This document shows positions 1 through 11,181 of a DNA stretch of 64,000 nucleotides, piece after piece. The stretch lies in the NCBI RefSeq assembly GCF_964204645.1, contig NC_134032.1:2382916-2446915 (forward strand), in the 5' to 3' direction. Numbering within the stretch: position 1 is the stretch's first letter; every line of letters begins with the position of its first letter. The notes beneath the pieces are model-generated. The model had not been told where the DNA came from, did no database searches, and worked only from the letters and a program-made list of their open reading frames with translations. This DNA is from Tubulanus polymorphus. Taxonomy: Eukaryota; Nemertea; Palaeonemertea; Tubulaniformes; Tubulanidae. The translations under genes were made by a program, and so were the position numbers.

Positions 1-471
1 GAGGTATCCAGTGCAAGCCAACAGGCTGTAATTAAAATTAAGGCGCTGGAACCTTGTGCAGAGTGCAGGGGAATTTGCAGTGATACTTACGTAAAATAAT
101 CTTAATGCTAAAGAAATTACAAAGAAATTCTCAAAGAAATTACAATTTGTATCATTCCTGTATCATATGCCCCTCCTTACACAGATTCGACCTAGAATCG
201 TTGAAAAATGTACATACATCATCAAATGGCAAGAGAGCAAAATTATATGTCAAAAAAATTCCAGAAAACAACAAAAAACGTATATGCGAAGAGATGCGTA
301 ATAAGACTGATCAATCGAGGGGATGACTACACTACTACATTTATGATATGACTTGCGGATGATATCGAAACTACAAAATAGAAAATAGAGAGGTAACCAC
401 CAAATAAATAAGATCATTTCAGCTCTCCCCGGTCCGTACCACAAATATTTAGCACGCGGTTATCTAAATGG
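1..471. other. Non-coding, no clear gene
   Basis: No convincing gene. The plus strand is open from the window edge to a TAA at 97-99, a 32-residue segment containing EPCAECRGICSDTYVK. It could be the end of an exon that begins outside the window, but nothing recognisable supports this. The rest has no splice-framed coding sequence that I can see. Confidence 0.3.
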
Positions 472-809
472 TATGGTGGCTGATTCGGGCCATGCAAAAA
501 AAGATTTCTGTACGGCTAAAGCAACGATAAAAAAATTTTCACATTGGCCCGTTTTTTGGTTTTCTCGCGCGAGAATTCAAAAAGTTTGGTTTTCTCGCGC
601 GAGAATTCGGGAACTTTGGTTTTTATCCAGCTTCTAGCCAGTCAGAAAAAATTTCCAAACCAAAATGTTTAGTTTTCTCGCGCGAGAAAACCAAAAGTTT
701 TGAATTCTCGCGCGAGAAAACCAAAAAACGGGCCATTGTGGAAATGTTTTTATTGTTTGCTCTAGCCGTAAAGAAAAATTTTTTAGTATGGCCCGAATCA
801 GCCACCATA
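472..809. mobile_element. 338-bp foldback (hairpin) MITE with 6-bp target duplication
   Basis: The two halves are imperfect reverse complements over about 150 bp per arm, so the whole element can fold into one hairpin. The ends read TATGGTGGCTGATTCGGGCC and its complement. The element is flanked on both sides by AAATGG (466-471 and 810-815), a perfect 6-bp direct repeat consistent with a target-site duplication. Each arm carries copies of the self-complementary TCTCGCGCGAGA, separated by TTTTGG tracts. There is no coding capacity, so it must be mobilised in trans if it moves. The same terminal sequence heads the satellite array at 48070. The transposase superfamily is unknown. Confidence 0.8.
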
Positions 810-2639
810 AAATGGCGAGACAAATTATTGCGATTTATATCAGAACTATATCATTATATTTGCGATGGTCGCGCGTCAAACTATACGCATAAGCAGGTAT
901 ATATCTTTTTTCACTTGACAAATTCTTGAAAAACATTTAAAAAAAAATTTAGTATATAAGTTACGACCTAAGATCTGTCTGATGGAAAAAAAGGTATCTC
1001 TTATTAGCCGTAAATTAGTCAGTCATTCATTTATCCTTCACATTGTGCGTATAGTTCACATACCACCCGCGGTGGCTCTATTTATGATGTTATCTTTGAC
1101 GATCAACACAAGCACATGCGCGCGCTAGTTCGCGTAGCCTATGTGCGTAGCCTATGAAATAAACATCGTTTGTCACAGACCGACAGCACCACTCACTAAT
1201 ATACGTTTATCGTGTCATATATAAGAGAAGCAACAATATCAGGAGTTCGAAAACGATGTGATGTCCCTATGAAATGCCTAGTGAAATGACTGGAAGCCGT
1301 TAGCGTTTGGCAGAGATGACGTCACAACGCGCACCTACTAACAAAAGCAATGACAGTGACCACGTGCTGAAAAATTGCCGATTTAAAAGTCTAATTTTTC
1401 GGTAATAGCTTGACTTAAACTCAAAAGTCGCATATTTGATATACTTTACGTTTGAAAATAACTTTTCCACAATATTCTATTTTGATGGCAGTTGATTTTA
1501 AACCCGTTAAACATGTTTATGGATTGGAATACGAATTTCGGAAATGGTAAACCAACCAAAAATGTGTAGGTCCGAACCTACATTAGGTGCTCGCCCTCTT
1601 TGAATCCAGGTATCATATTATTTACAATACAGATGGTAATTAGCTGAATTTATAGTATTAACTGAATTTATAGTATTAACTGATATTCCGTAGAATGAGC
1701 GTATATGCAGTACGTATACAGCGTTTTGTGCACAAAATTGATTTGCAATTCAATTGTTTACTGAAATCTATCGTTCTACATACTTTCAATGAGATTGAAC
1801 TGTGAGATCTAATAAAAACCATGTCACTATAACAATTTATATCTAATCTGGACCGAATTCCACGTTCTTGAAATATATATGTAACTGCATATTGAAACAG
1901 ATCTCTATAGAACCTAATCAAGAGGTGTGTAACCAGGAGAACTTTTCAATCACATCAGCTTATTTACTTACAAGAACAACCGTGCAAACATAAAACACAG
2001 GTTCAAATCTCAAACAATGAGAACAAATCTGCTTCAAAATCACGAGGAATTCAAATAAACAGAAAACCTGTGATCTTATTCATTTTCAATTACTAATTTT
2101 TTATACAGCGCGATCTGAATCTAGCTACATTTAAAACCTCGATATTATTTTGGGTTCATTGGATTAAACATTTTCAAAACTTCATTTTTCAAAAGTCGAC
2201 CCATAAAATGTGGCCATCTGAAAATAAACATCACCGATCAAGCCTTTGAAAGAAATGCTTTGTTCTATGGCGCAACTTTCCCATATTATAAACCAGGGGT
2301 ACACCTCCGATTCGTGACTTTGGAATATAATGTGATTGAACGTCATTTAGGACTGTGCTCTCGCTTATCTTACTTTTTGAACAATTTCGTTTTAGGTCAG
2401 TGTGTTACTAGACCGGGTGTTGAAAATAAATTTTTTAAACAAAAATTTTTTGATTTCACTTCAATCGCGTGGACCGAAACAACAGCCGACATGGCTATAT
2501 CAATATATCACGTGACAGAGGCATGGTTGAATATTGGTCCGTGAAAATTCAATTTTACCGCATTTCAGTGTCTAAGTAGAAGATACGGAGCAGTAGTGTC
2601 CGTACATTTTTCATACAGTTTCGTCATATCAAGAGGTAT
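810..2639. other. Non-coding; one dispersed repeat
   Basis: I see no gene. About 1836-1915 is a diverged copy of 7747-7830; both share ACCGAATTCCAC followed by CTTGAAATAT. The open frame at 2260-2544 has no recognisable composition or splice context and is treated as chance. Confidence 0.4.
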
Positions 2640-2965
2640 GTTGTTTAGATCTTTTTCAATGTCGAGAGCTGTGAACTGTCCGATAGCGGGTGAACTGCCC
2701 GATAACTAGCGAACAGTCTGACAGCTAGTGGGCCATCTGACGGCTCGCGGGCTAGTCAGCTGTCTGGTAGCTAGTGAAATGTTTGACAGCTGTCTGGCAG
2801 CCAGGGAGCTGTCTGATTAATAGGGAAGTGCCTGAGAGCTAGTGAGCTCTTTGATAGCTAAAATGTACTGTATGATATCGCGCGAACTGTGAGAGAGCTA
2901 GCGAGCTGTTCGACAGCTGTTAGCTGTTCGATAACTAGTGTGCTGATTATGGCTAGTCAACTGTC
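2640..2965. repeat. Degenerate ~20-bp tandem repeat (GCTGTCTGACAGCTAG type)
   Basis: Roughly fifteen diverged copies of a unit resembling AGCTGTCTGACAGCTAGTG follow one another with small indels. The unit is partly self-complementary (CTGTC/GACAG, AGCT). No reading frame is maintained. The block lies upstream of the first RHIM-like exon. Confidence 0.6.
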
Positions 2966-3027
2966 TGGCACTAGATACTAGCTATTGAGTAGATACTCAG
3001 GTTTTGATTCGAATTCTGTAACGCTGA

Positions 3028-3090
3028 CAGAAGCGACCGATAGAGAGTTTGTAATCTGTTAACCTGATAGAAGCGGCCGGTAGAGAGTTA
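3028..3090. repeat. ~40-bp GATAGAAGCGGCCGGTAGAG repeat, upstream block
   Basis: One and a half copies of the unit that recurs at 4108-4315. The core is TAGAAGCGGCCGGTAGAGAG. The block lies in the presumed intron just before the RHIM-like exon at 3229, mirroring the second exon. Confidence 0.6.
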
Positions 3091-3228
3091 AAGTCAGCAA
3101 CACGGAAAGCTTCAGCCTGAATATGAGTAGAGGTTAATTGTGAAAATACAGGAAAAAACAATTCATAGGTCAGTAGAATGTCTGCACTGTTAGAGATAGA
3201 ATGATGTAATTCTAATTCTGTTTTTCAG

Positions 3229-4722
3229 TGCAAGTACGATGGCGGAGAGAAAACCAGAAATAAATGTAGACAATTCCAAAATAAGGATAGGCGGTAACAA
3301 TAATAAGACGACAATATCGTCAAGTTTCGAAGGCATCAGCAGACCTGCTGAGAATCTAGGTAATAATATATGGTTATATTCAGTGTTCATTTGTACGGGT
3401 GTGACTGAGTCCAAATGTGATCTTAAATAGTAAAGTAGGCAATAAAAAGATGTGTGTCTGGAGATTCTGAAGTAAAAAATGGACCCCCTCACCCGAATGT
3501 TTTTAATTCTTGAATGAATATTAAACGACCAATGGTCGAGTGGCCCACTAAACTGTGCGAGGTAAAAATCAGCTACGCTGTAACAACAATGCATAGATAA
3601 GAAAAAAGTTTATCAAAAATTGACTCGATTTTGGTCAGTGTCGACTTTTAATGAAACCGAGCATTAGTTGGGCAAGAATGAAATCTTCGAAAGTTTGTTT
3701 ATGGGAATTTTAGATGCAACAAATGTTCTCAATTTTAATACAACCCGAGAGGGAGTAACACAAAATAACTAAATCTACCAGAACGGCATAAGATAAGTAA
3801 AACTCCCAGGTTACGCGCATCTTTACAACGATTTGTCAGTGAAGATGTAAGCTTGAACCATGTTGTTTTCATGACTCTAGTCCCAGCGGGCTATTGTGTT
3901 CACTTATCGTCCGTTGTCCATAGAAGGTATCGAGTTATCTTAGTAAGTTTTGCAGACGCTTCCTCGATGGATATGATATTTGATTTGTACAATATACGTT
4001 CATCTTCCCGGGATGAATCAAAAGAAAATCCCACTATTTGTATTATTTATGTTTTGATTTAGTTTAGTTTTAGAGAATTATTGATAAAATTAGGTTTTCG
4101 TATCTGAAAAACCTGATAGAAGCGGCAGGCAGAGAGAGTTTGTTATCTGTAAACCTGATAGAAGCGGTCGGTAAAGAGTTTGTAATCTGTAAGACCTAAT
4201 AGAAGCGGCCGGTAGAGAGTTTGTAATATGTTAACCTGGTAGAAGCGGTCGGTAGAGAGTTTGCAATTTATAAACCTGGTAGAAGCGGTCGGTAGAGAAT
4301 TTGTTATCCGAAATTTCTATTCCTAAATCGCAATACGTTCAACCGAAATCTGCCCAATAGGTAAATGATAATCCATATGAATTGTTTCAACATGGAAAAC
4401 CTGAATGATTATGAATAGAGGCTAATTGTGAAAATACTCTGGACAGTACTAGTACTAGGGCAATGTCTTACTATAAGATGATAAAGACTTATTGAGATGA
4501 ATTGACTGCATTCTAAATTCGGCTTTTCAGTACATGGGACCGTGGCGCAGAGAAATCCAGAAATACATGTAGAACATTCTGAAAATGTTCAAATCGGTGA
4601 CAATGTGGCGGAGAAAAATCCACGGATAAATGTAGACCATTCTGAAATGAGTGTAGGCGGTTCCTCTAATGAGACGAAAATATCTTCAACTTTCGGAGGC
4701 GTCGGCACCTCTGAGAACTCAG
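3229..4722 (+). CDS. Two exons of a gene with three RHIM/HET-s-like motifs (partial)
   Basis: Exon A (3229-3359) follows TTTTTCAG and ends at a GTAATA donor. Exon B (4531-4722) follows GGCTTTTCAG and ends at GTAGAA. Exon A ends in phase 1 and exon B needs two bases to complete a codon, so they join in frame. The joined segment holds three copies of a pattern PxIxV-[DE]-[NH]-S-xx-[VIM]-x-[IV]-G-[GD]: PEINVDNSKIRIGGNNN in exon A, and PEIHVEHSENVQIGDN and PRINVDHSEMSVGGSSN in exon B. The (I/V)QxG-x-x-N core is the signature of RHIM and related amyloid signalling motifs in necroptosis and innate immune adaptors, so this may be part of such a protein. No enzymatic or death-fold domain was found nearby, and the first and last exons are not identified. 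Both exons are preceded by the same intron sequence, indicating exon duplication. The exon structure is well supported; the function is inference. Confidence 0.55.
3868..4005 (+). repeat. Dispersed palindromic repeat (TAGTCCCAGCGGGCT family), copy 1
   Basis: Shares TCTAGTCCCAGCGGGCTATT with 54862-55040, and the similarity continues downstream (GTTCACTT, GTCC, GACGCTTC, ATGGAT, GATATTTG). The third locus at 57340-58185 carries the same palindrome in reverse. Probably a non-autonomous dispersed element. Confidence 0.55.
4108..4315. repeat. Five ~40-bp tandem units (AACCTGATAGAAGCGG type)
   Basis: Five consecutive diverged units of about 40 bp, each with TAGAAGCGG, GGTAGAGAGTTTG and AATCTGT. 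The unit matches 3028-3090. The block sits about 220 bp upstream of exon B (4531), just as the shorter block sits upstream of exon A, so repeat and exon appear to have been duplicated together. Confidence 0.75.
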
Positions 4723-4900
4723 GTAGAATTATAGATTGTAATCACCAGGGCTATCAAGGGTTGATTGTATTTTGACTCTTTTGTACTTCTCATTGTAGAG
4801 CATGGTCGCAAATCTGGCCCATCGACTGTTGCTACCTTGCTGTAAATTGACGAGAGACTAGGTAGGGTCTAACCGTCGGTTTTCAGGCCCTAAAAGCGGG

Positions 4901-4978
4901 TGCTGAGATCATGGACGTATAAACTAGTTCATACGTCCATGAACGTATGAACTAGTTCATACGTCCATGCTGAGATCA
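4901..4978. repeat. 56-bp double palindrome between 11-bp direct repeats
   Basis: The 11-bp sequence TGCTGAGATCA occurs at 4901-4911 and 4968-4978. Between them, 4912-4967 is a near-perfect palindrome made of two halves, each itself palindromic around AACTAGTT and starting from GGACGTAT. It can extrude as one long or two short hairpins. The layout is that of a tiny insertion with a target duplication, though replication-slippage origin is also possible. Confidence 0.65.
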
Positions 4979-5757
4979 ACTTTCAGATCTTGAAAACAAC
5001 TAATACCTATAAACATTGGTCTGAGTAAAATATTCGAGAGAAACATCCTAGGTGATTCAATCAAATGATATCAAAAGTGATTTAAAATCGGGAATGGGGA
5101 TGAATCTAGGAGCAATAGGTTGCGAGCCTTGTGGCAAAGGAAAATAGCACTTTATTGAAAAGGTACTTCCAAAGGTTTGATATTTTACTACATCTGATTA
5201 ACTAAGACAATCTCTTAAAACCATTGAACTGCAAAGTTTTGATCCCTAGAAATAATTTCTTAGGAGAAAAACAACTCGTCTCTATCTTTGAGTGGCGACG
5301 AGTAGCACATTTTGAAAAGTTTAAAAGAGCCTTTGTTACAAATTCATTTTGAATAACTGAATTCTATGAAGAGCAGCCATTTTACAGTGATTAGTTCCAG
5401 ATTCTTGTTTTTAAATATGGCTATGCGCCTTTCTAAAATGCAATTGCACGAACCGTGTGTCCTTTTCATATTCATCTTGCCCATGCTCGTGAACCTTCTT
5501 CAACGTTTAGGCTAATGTGTATTACTTTTTCCATTTTCAAATGAACCGATACCTATACCCGCCTTTTTCAAATTGCTCCAACTTTCCAGTTGCATATCCA
5601 GTAAGTCGGTATCATATTTCACTGATATCACGGGTATTCTACACGTAACTAAATTATCAGCAGATGAAAAGTGAAAAGGAATATTCAGAATTTGAGGGTC
5701 TTCTTCAGGACCACCAAGATAGCCCTTGGGCCAAAAGTTGTTTTCTCGTCCAAAGTT
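4979..5757. other. Non-coding
   Basis: Nothing gene-like is visible apart from intronic-looking AT-rich sequence. If the RHIM-like gene continues to the right, its next exon (phase 1 acceptor) was not found here. Confidence 0.35.
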
Positions 5758-6115
5758 GATTTCAATTACAATTACAATTACAATAAGTTAATTTAGTCCA
5801 GAATTATGCAATTGCACAAAGCAGAAAATTATTTTACAACATACCTCGCAGCATTCAATTTACATTAACAATGTGTTAAACATTTGCGTATATGCAACGC
5901 CAGTTTTTTAAGGGTTTGGCAATTTGAATTAAAAAAAATTGTGCAACTAACTGGGGAATCTCCAATAGCGTTCCGGGATGTATCTTGCTCTGAATTCCTG
6001 GAAGGACGGGCAGACGAGTAAAAAGTGATACTCGTCCCCTACCGCCTCTAAATCACACTTTTGGCACAGCCTATTGACACGGGCGATTCCGCGCCACTAC
6101 CAGAATTCCACCGGT
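5758..6115 (-). mobile_element. LINE 3' end with C-terminal ORF2 fragment
   Basis: On the minus strand, 6115-5947 encodes the typical C-terminal tail of Jockey/CR1-type LINE ORF2: RLCQKCDLEAVGDEYHFL, then LVCPSFQEFRARY, ending in a TAG at 5949-5947. The Cys pair and the DEYHFLLVCP block are characteristic of this tail. One in-frame stop upstream of CQKC shows decay. The 3' tail ends in a microsatellite at about 5758-5787, reading TGTAAT repeats on the minus strand, as is common at the ends of non-LTR insertions. Confidence 0.7.
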
Positions 6116-7535
6116 AGCCTGTGATTGAGCATCTAACTCTACATAAAGTGGGTGCTAAAATCAAGCTGTTTTCAGCGATGCCTCGACAAATATTTTTTAT
6201 TGCACAACCTTTCTTTGAAACAATAGGAAATATTGTGACCAGAATCAGCCACCATAGAAAACATCCGAAACTGATCTCATTATTTCAGATGTCACTCAAG
6301 TTCAGAGGTGTCTGGAAGAAACGTCTAAACAAAATGATCGACGTTGAAAATGACTAACAAAGAGGTTTGGTGGAGCGACGAATTACTCAATTTCAACAAC
6401 TTATTCACCAATGAACACTCGAAAATTCTACCCCAAAACGAAACCCGATGATAAATGAAGAAAGCGAGGAGCAAAGAGTGATTTTACCCGGTAATTTCGG
6501 GAAGCTTTTGCAACTCGCTACAAAAAAGACGTCCAGAAATTCTTACAGAATATTGTGTTTTGATGATCCTCTAATCTAGCAATGCGAAATTCCTGTTTCT
6601 TGTTGGATATGAGCGTATATCCATATTCCTCTGGTTATACTGGATGAAATAATTTGGCAATTGTAAGTTATGAAATTTGAACATGAATAGTTAGAATTTT
6701 GTAATATGTTTCAATTTTAGGATATTGAATTTCTTGAAGATAGGATCAGTGTGTTCTAGATAGTGGGACGTATTGTTAATTATTATTGCTTTTTGCAATA
6801 AAATGAGTGGACTTATTGCATAATTACTACCCCAGATTAAGTTACAATATAAATCGGAATAATGTTTAAAAGGAACTATATTGGATGGTCGAAACGAGAC
6901 GTCATGAACGGAGTTAACGCGTGTTTAGATATGTTCAGTTTTTTAACGACGAGGAGACACGGTTTCTACAAAATACAAATTGTAAACATACTAAGTCTAC
7001 GCAATTACTCCAAGCCTTAATTAACATGTTTAATTAATATGCAAACTAGCTACGAAATTCATATATAAATGAAGAAGTTTCAAGTTTATTAAGTATGCGG
7101 AAAAAACGATAAATTTAAGCGCTCTAGCGCTCAAATAAATGTTGACAAATTATAAAGAGAAATAAGTCGAAACTTATCCTGAAATTGGCTGCAAAAATGT
7201 AAACTACGAGCTTTCAAATCGTTGAATCTTGACAGAAATTTACACAAAACGTCGACAAACGCCTAAATACATTACAAAATTAATAGTACATGTACTTACA
7301 ACACATTATTCCCGCAGAGATTTATTCCAGAGCGAACGAAAACCGTCCTGCCGACTTACAGAATGGACTGACACCCAAAAAGCGCGCATTTCGACTTTTG
7401 TACCTCAACTAAGCATTAAACTCACAAAGCGTGAAAATACATTTGTCAGAATTTCTAAATCTGTATACAATACGAGTTGACTTAAAATTCAGATCAGAAC
7501 TGAAATAACTAAACTATACATACGCACATTACAGA

Positions 7536-7626
7536 AACTGCTATTTTATAACAGTATAAATAAGCTTATTTCACAAGCAAGGAAGTACATATTGAACTCG
7601 TGAATGGTGGAACCCCGCTTATTCAC
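7536..7626. repeat. ~90-bp direct repeat, copy 1
   Basis: Matches 8225-8319 with a few changes. Shared landmarks are AAGCTTATTTCACAA, GTGAATGGTGGAACCCCGC and TTATTCAC. The ends of the unit (TGAATAAGC and GCTTATTCA) are reverse complements, giving it a hairpin character. Confidence 0.65.
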
Positions 7627-8224
7627 CCCCGCTTTTTTCTTCATGTCATTTCCAGCAGCAAGGATTTTAAAATTTTAAAAATTTGAAATTAAGAAAAAAA
7701 AGGCTTGTCACTATAGAGGCGCTGGATTTAACGACATAACACAAATACAGTTTATATCTACTCTGTACCGAATTCCACTACTTGAAATATTCATGTGACT
7801 GTATAGTCAAACAGTATTAACTCTATAAGGTGTTTATGCTTTCATTTTTTTTCCTAAAGCAAAATCTCAACTGGAACTGGGAAGTGAGGACGTCGATGGA
7901 TAAAACAATATACAGGGAGAAACCGGCGATAACAACGAAAAACAAGAGGTTCACGGACCTTGAGACTTCATCGAGATAATCGGAAGTTCCAGTTAGGGAA
8001 AAGGAACAGGATCAATGTATCTAAACGTATCAATTACAATTACATGTATAACAAATAATAAATGTCACCACTTGTGCTGAAATGTAATTTATAATTCAAT
8101 ACTGTCTTAATTGTAAAAGTTATGCTTGTTTTCTGGCCTTATTTTCTCAAAGATCCGCATGAATTTTCGTAGTACTGATATCCGCGAACAAAAAAAAAAT
8201 ATATTATTATAGAATGTTTAAAAG

Positions 8225-8319
8225 GAACTGCTTTTTCATAATAGTATGAATAAGCTTATTTCACAAACAAGGAAGTAGTACATTTTGAACTTGTGAATGG
8301 TGGAACCCCGCTTATTCAC
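8225..8319. repeat. ~90-bp direct repeat, copy 2
   Basis: Second copy of the unit at 7536-7626, about 690 bp downstream in the same orientation. Confidence 0.65.
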
Positions 8320-9340
8320 AGTAACTGGTAATTTGGAAATTCTCGGAGCCTTTCTTCTTTATTTATTTATGAAATGACGTCACGAACTTCCAGATTTTAG
8401 CAAGTCCGCGCCATGATTGGCGATTGCTATTTCCACCGGTGCTATCTTTAAGTAATTCTAAGTTTAAAATACGATGCACAGTACATCCATAGAATCTATG
8501 AAGAGAAAGAGACTGTTATATTACTATCACAGTTTAACATTTCGTTTAAAAGCTGTTAGTGGTCGAATCTAATAGATGATTTTTACGTGACGAAACTAAG
8601 TGGAAAATATGTTAAAATGATAATCAGTGGGAATACAATAGGGTTTATGCGGAGGCAGCAGAAAACCTAATAAAGAATGATAAGAACGCTTTACTAGACA
8701 ATGACTGTCAGACCCCCCTACTTTACCCAAACACTCTTCAATTAGACTTCCCTATGAATAAGCTCATTTCAACTTATTTCCACGTTAAGACATAATCTTG
8801 GATATGTCAAAAATGATAAATATCCATTGACATACATTTCCCAGCGCTCTAATTAATGTATCAAGTATACTACCGCGTAATGAAAAAAGCACTATGCAAC
8901 GTATCTAACAATGACACTTCCTTTAAGATCAGGAACTATCTTCGAAAACTCGGTGACAGTGAACATCATTAGAATTATATACGTAGATATTGACTTGGTA
9001 TTTCAACCGAATTTTTCTGTAACTCAACCGTTATTTGCTTCAACTGATAGAACAGGAATTCCTATTGGAATCGATAGTGCCAAATAACTCACACAAGTCT
9101 TTCTTCGCGCATTGGCATCGCATAAGAACAAGGCATCACCATCCGGTATCAGCTCAACGGGTCATTTGGCCAAAAAGGATAACATTTCAGTTCCGGATGA
9201 TTTACCAATAACATCAGTCTAAATAAATGCTACGTATTAATGATTTTTACCTACTCTATACTTATTCATCATCGACATCTTAAATCATAACTCAGTGATT
9301 TGATGAAAACTCTTCTGTAGAGGTTGAAAAGCATAATATC

Positions 9341-9790
9341 TCAATCTGCGCTTTTAACGTTCGTAGTTGTAACGTGAATTTTGAACCATTTTCATATCTT
9401 TTGAACAATTCAAAAGCAGACTTTTCTATTTTGAGGCTTTCGGAAACCTGGACAAACGAACTGCATGATAATCGCAGGTTTTACAGATTCCAAGGTATGA
9501 AAAGTGTTTTTAAGATTATAAAAAATTGTCAGGGGGTAGGTTTTTAGATACATTTTGTACGTGAAATTTAGACTAAATCTATATGAAGACAGAAATAGTT
9601 TTGATTGCCTCTTTATAGATATGGATTTTGAAAAAGAAAGAAATAAGTTAATTGGTTTGATCTATCGACCACCCGCACAAAACAAAGCTGAAATGGCTTA
9701 ACCAATTTTTCGTTTCATTCCACTTTTAAAGAAACTCAATACAGAAAACGAAGTAGGCTATGTAATGGGCTATTTCAGTTAGTAGAGTAT
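9341..9790 (+). pseudogene. LINE ORF2 endonuclease fragment
   Basis: Decayed plus-strand reading with hallmarks of the non-LTR apurinic-type endonuclease: FNVRSCNVNFEPFSYLLNN, LRLSETWTNELHDN and, after frame breaks, KLIGLIYRPP followed by a GDFN-like site degraded to GYFS. Reverse transcriptase sequence does not follow. The equivalent fragment in the other arm is at 45607-46085, minus strand. Not functional. Confidence 0.7.
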
Positions 9791-10229
9791 CATATCATAA
9801 AAATGGATATGGGAAATGATAAGGATGTACAGGGAAATGATCTACTGACCATTAATTATAACAAGGGCAACGTATTAGGCGGGCCTACGTTAGAAGCAAT
9901 GTATACGTATTTAGAATATATGGAAGATATTCATTTGAAAATAGCGCAGCTGAAATTGTTGACGTATTTAAATCGATGAAAATGGATTCAAATTCCGTTC
10001 ATTTGTTTGAACTGAACAAACTGTCTAATTTACGTTGTATATAACAGCACCCAGCGGAAAGAGACTCACAACTGAATTCAGTTAGTTCTAAGAAATACGT
10101 GAGTAAAACGATTTTTGATCATTCTAAAGTGGCAGTTCCTAGTTTTGTGCTGTGACGTCTCCCTTTTAAACCCTGTAATTTAAAACACCTTTTCCAGGTT
10201 TTAATACATTGTCAACGATGATCAGTAAG

Positions 10230-10502
10230 TCAAATATCATAAATCAATTCATTCTTTATATATATATTCATTCGAATGTTTTCTAATTCATTAAGTAGCG
10301 ACTCAATACGTTTCATACAGATAAGACTAGGTTTACGGTTTATTAATGAACATGTATTTCTAGGTGAGTTATAAAAGCTTATTCTTCCACTTTGTGGGAT
10401 TTTTGCGTCAGTGTGCGCCATGGCTGTAGGCGAAGAAGAACGAAAATTGACGACCAGAGGTTTCGTTTTCGACTGCTTTGTTGATAAATTGTATGCGTAC
10501 AA
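10230..10502 (-). CDS. Short ORF shared by both arms of the inverted duplication
   Basis: A 90-codon frame containing MAHTDAKIPQSGRISF, SPRNTCSLINRKPS and a basic/acidic helix ending IESLLNELENIRMN. The partner arm has the corresponding frame at 44962-45132 (56 residues, different C-terminus) with one amino-acid change. Flanking non-coding sequence is equally conserved, so the similarity alone is no evidence of selection. No family is recognised. Confidence 0.2.
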   Translation of the reverse strand: MYAYNLSTKQSKTKPLVVNFRSSSPTAMAHTDAKIPQSGRISFYNSPRNTCSLINRKPSLICMKRIESLLNELENIRMNIYIKNELIYDI

Positions 10503-10994
10503 TCGCTCTCGGTGTGGATATCATCAACATGTGTTTTGACTATTCCATTAGACTTATTCCATTTGATTTTAACAATTCAAAACTACATGTTTTTGTAATT
10601 CGCATTCAGTTCTGGAAAAATAAACTCAGTTCTCTCTTCATGGATTGTATTCGTATCAGTAATCACAGTAGCGTTTAGACTGCTGAAAATATTTCAGCAA
10701 GTTGATGTACAGGTAGCTCGGTAGGATGGGATTGTTGAAACAATAGTCAGTGGCACAGCCATGGCTTCGATCAACCTGAGACCATGTAAAGGCCGACGTG
10801 CAGTGCGAGAGGGATGTCATCTATCAGACATGGCGTAATATCTGAACAAACACTGCAGTCAACGGTTGGATCTGGTATTTTCTTATTGTCTCCATCGATA
10901 AATCGAAATGGACCCTCCATTTTGTCAATGATGTGTGAACATGTAAAACATACTGCAGTTGTAGTGACTGACGAGGACTGTATACCCCAATTTA

Positions 10995-11181
10995 TGTAAC
11001 AGTAGTTTATTTCTCTCTCATTACATTACATGTGAGCCCAGTACTCAGAAAATCGGACCCATTTATTGAGGCACCGTGACTGTAGGATTTCAACCGCTAA
11101 ATGTACACAAAACTCAATACCGAACGATTATACATGCTTACAAAATATAATACATACAAATCAAACTAAAACGTAACGACA
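10995..11181 (-). mobile_element. BEL/Pao LTR remnant
   Basis: On the minus strand the segment begins TGTCGTTACG and ends CTGTTACA, with TG...CA termini. It is preceded by a polypurine tract (GGGGCGGGAG). Just upstream on that strand (11182-11545) is the diverged end of a BEL integrase C-terminus, matching 44187-44432. At 187 bp it is short for a BEL LTR, so ends may be trimmed. Confidence 0.6.

Larger units (their letters stand above)
6116..9094. other. Non-coding with dispersed repeats
   Basis: No gene supported. 7747-7830 is a diverged copy of 1836-1915. The rest is AT-rich with only short, unconvincing frames (6121-6357, 7229-7480). Confidence 0.4.

Noticed and set aside
1-99. Terminal exon of a gene extending left of the window
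   Set aside because: Only 32 codons, no family match and no way to see the upstream exon; mentioned but not called as a gene.
2260-2544. 94-codon plus-strand frame
   Set aside because: No domain, no plausible splice context and AT-rich residue bias; likely chance.
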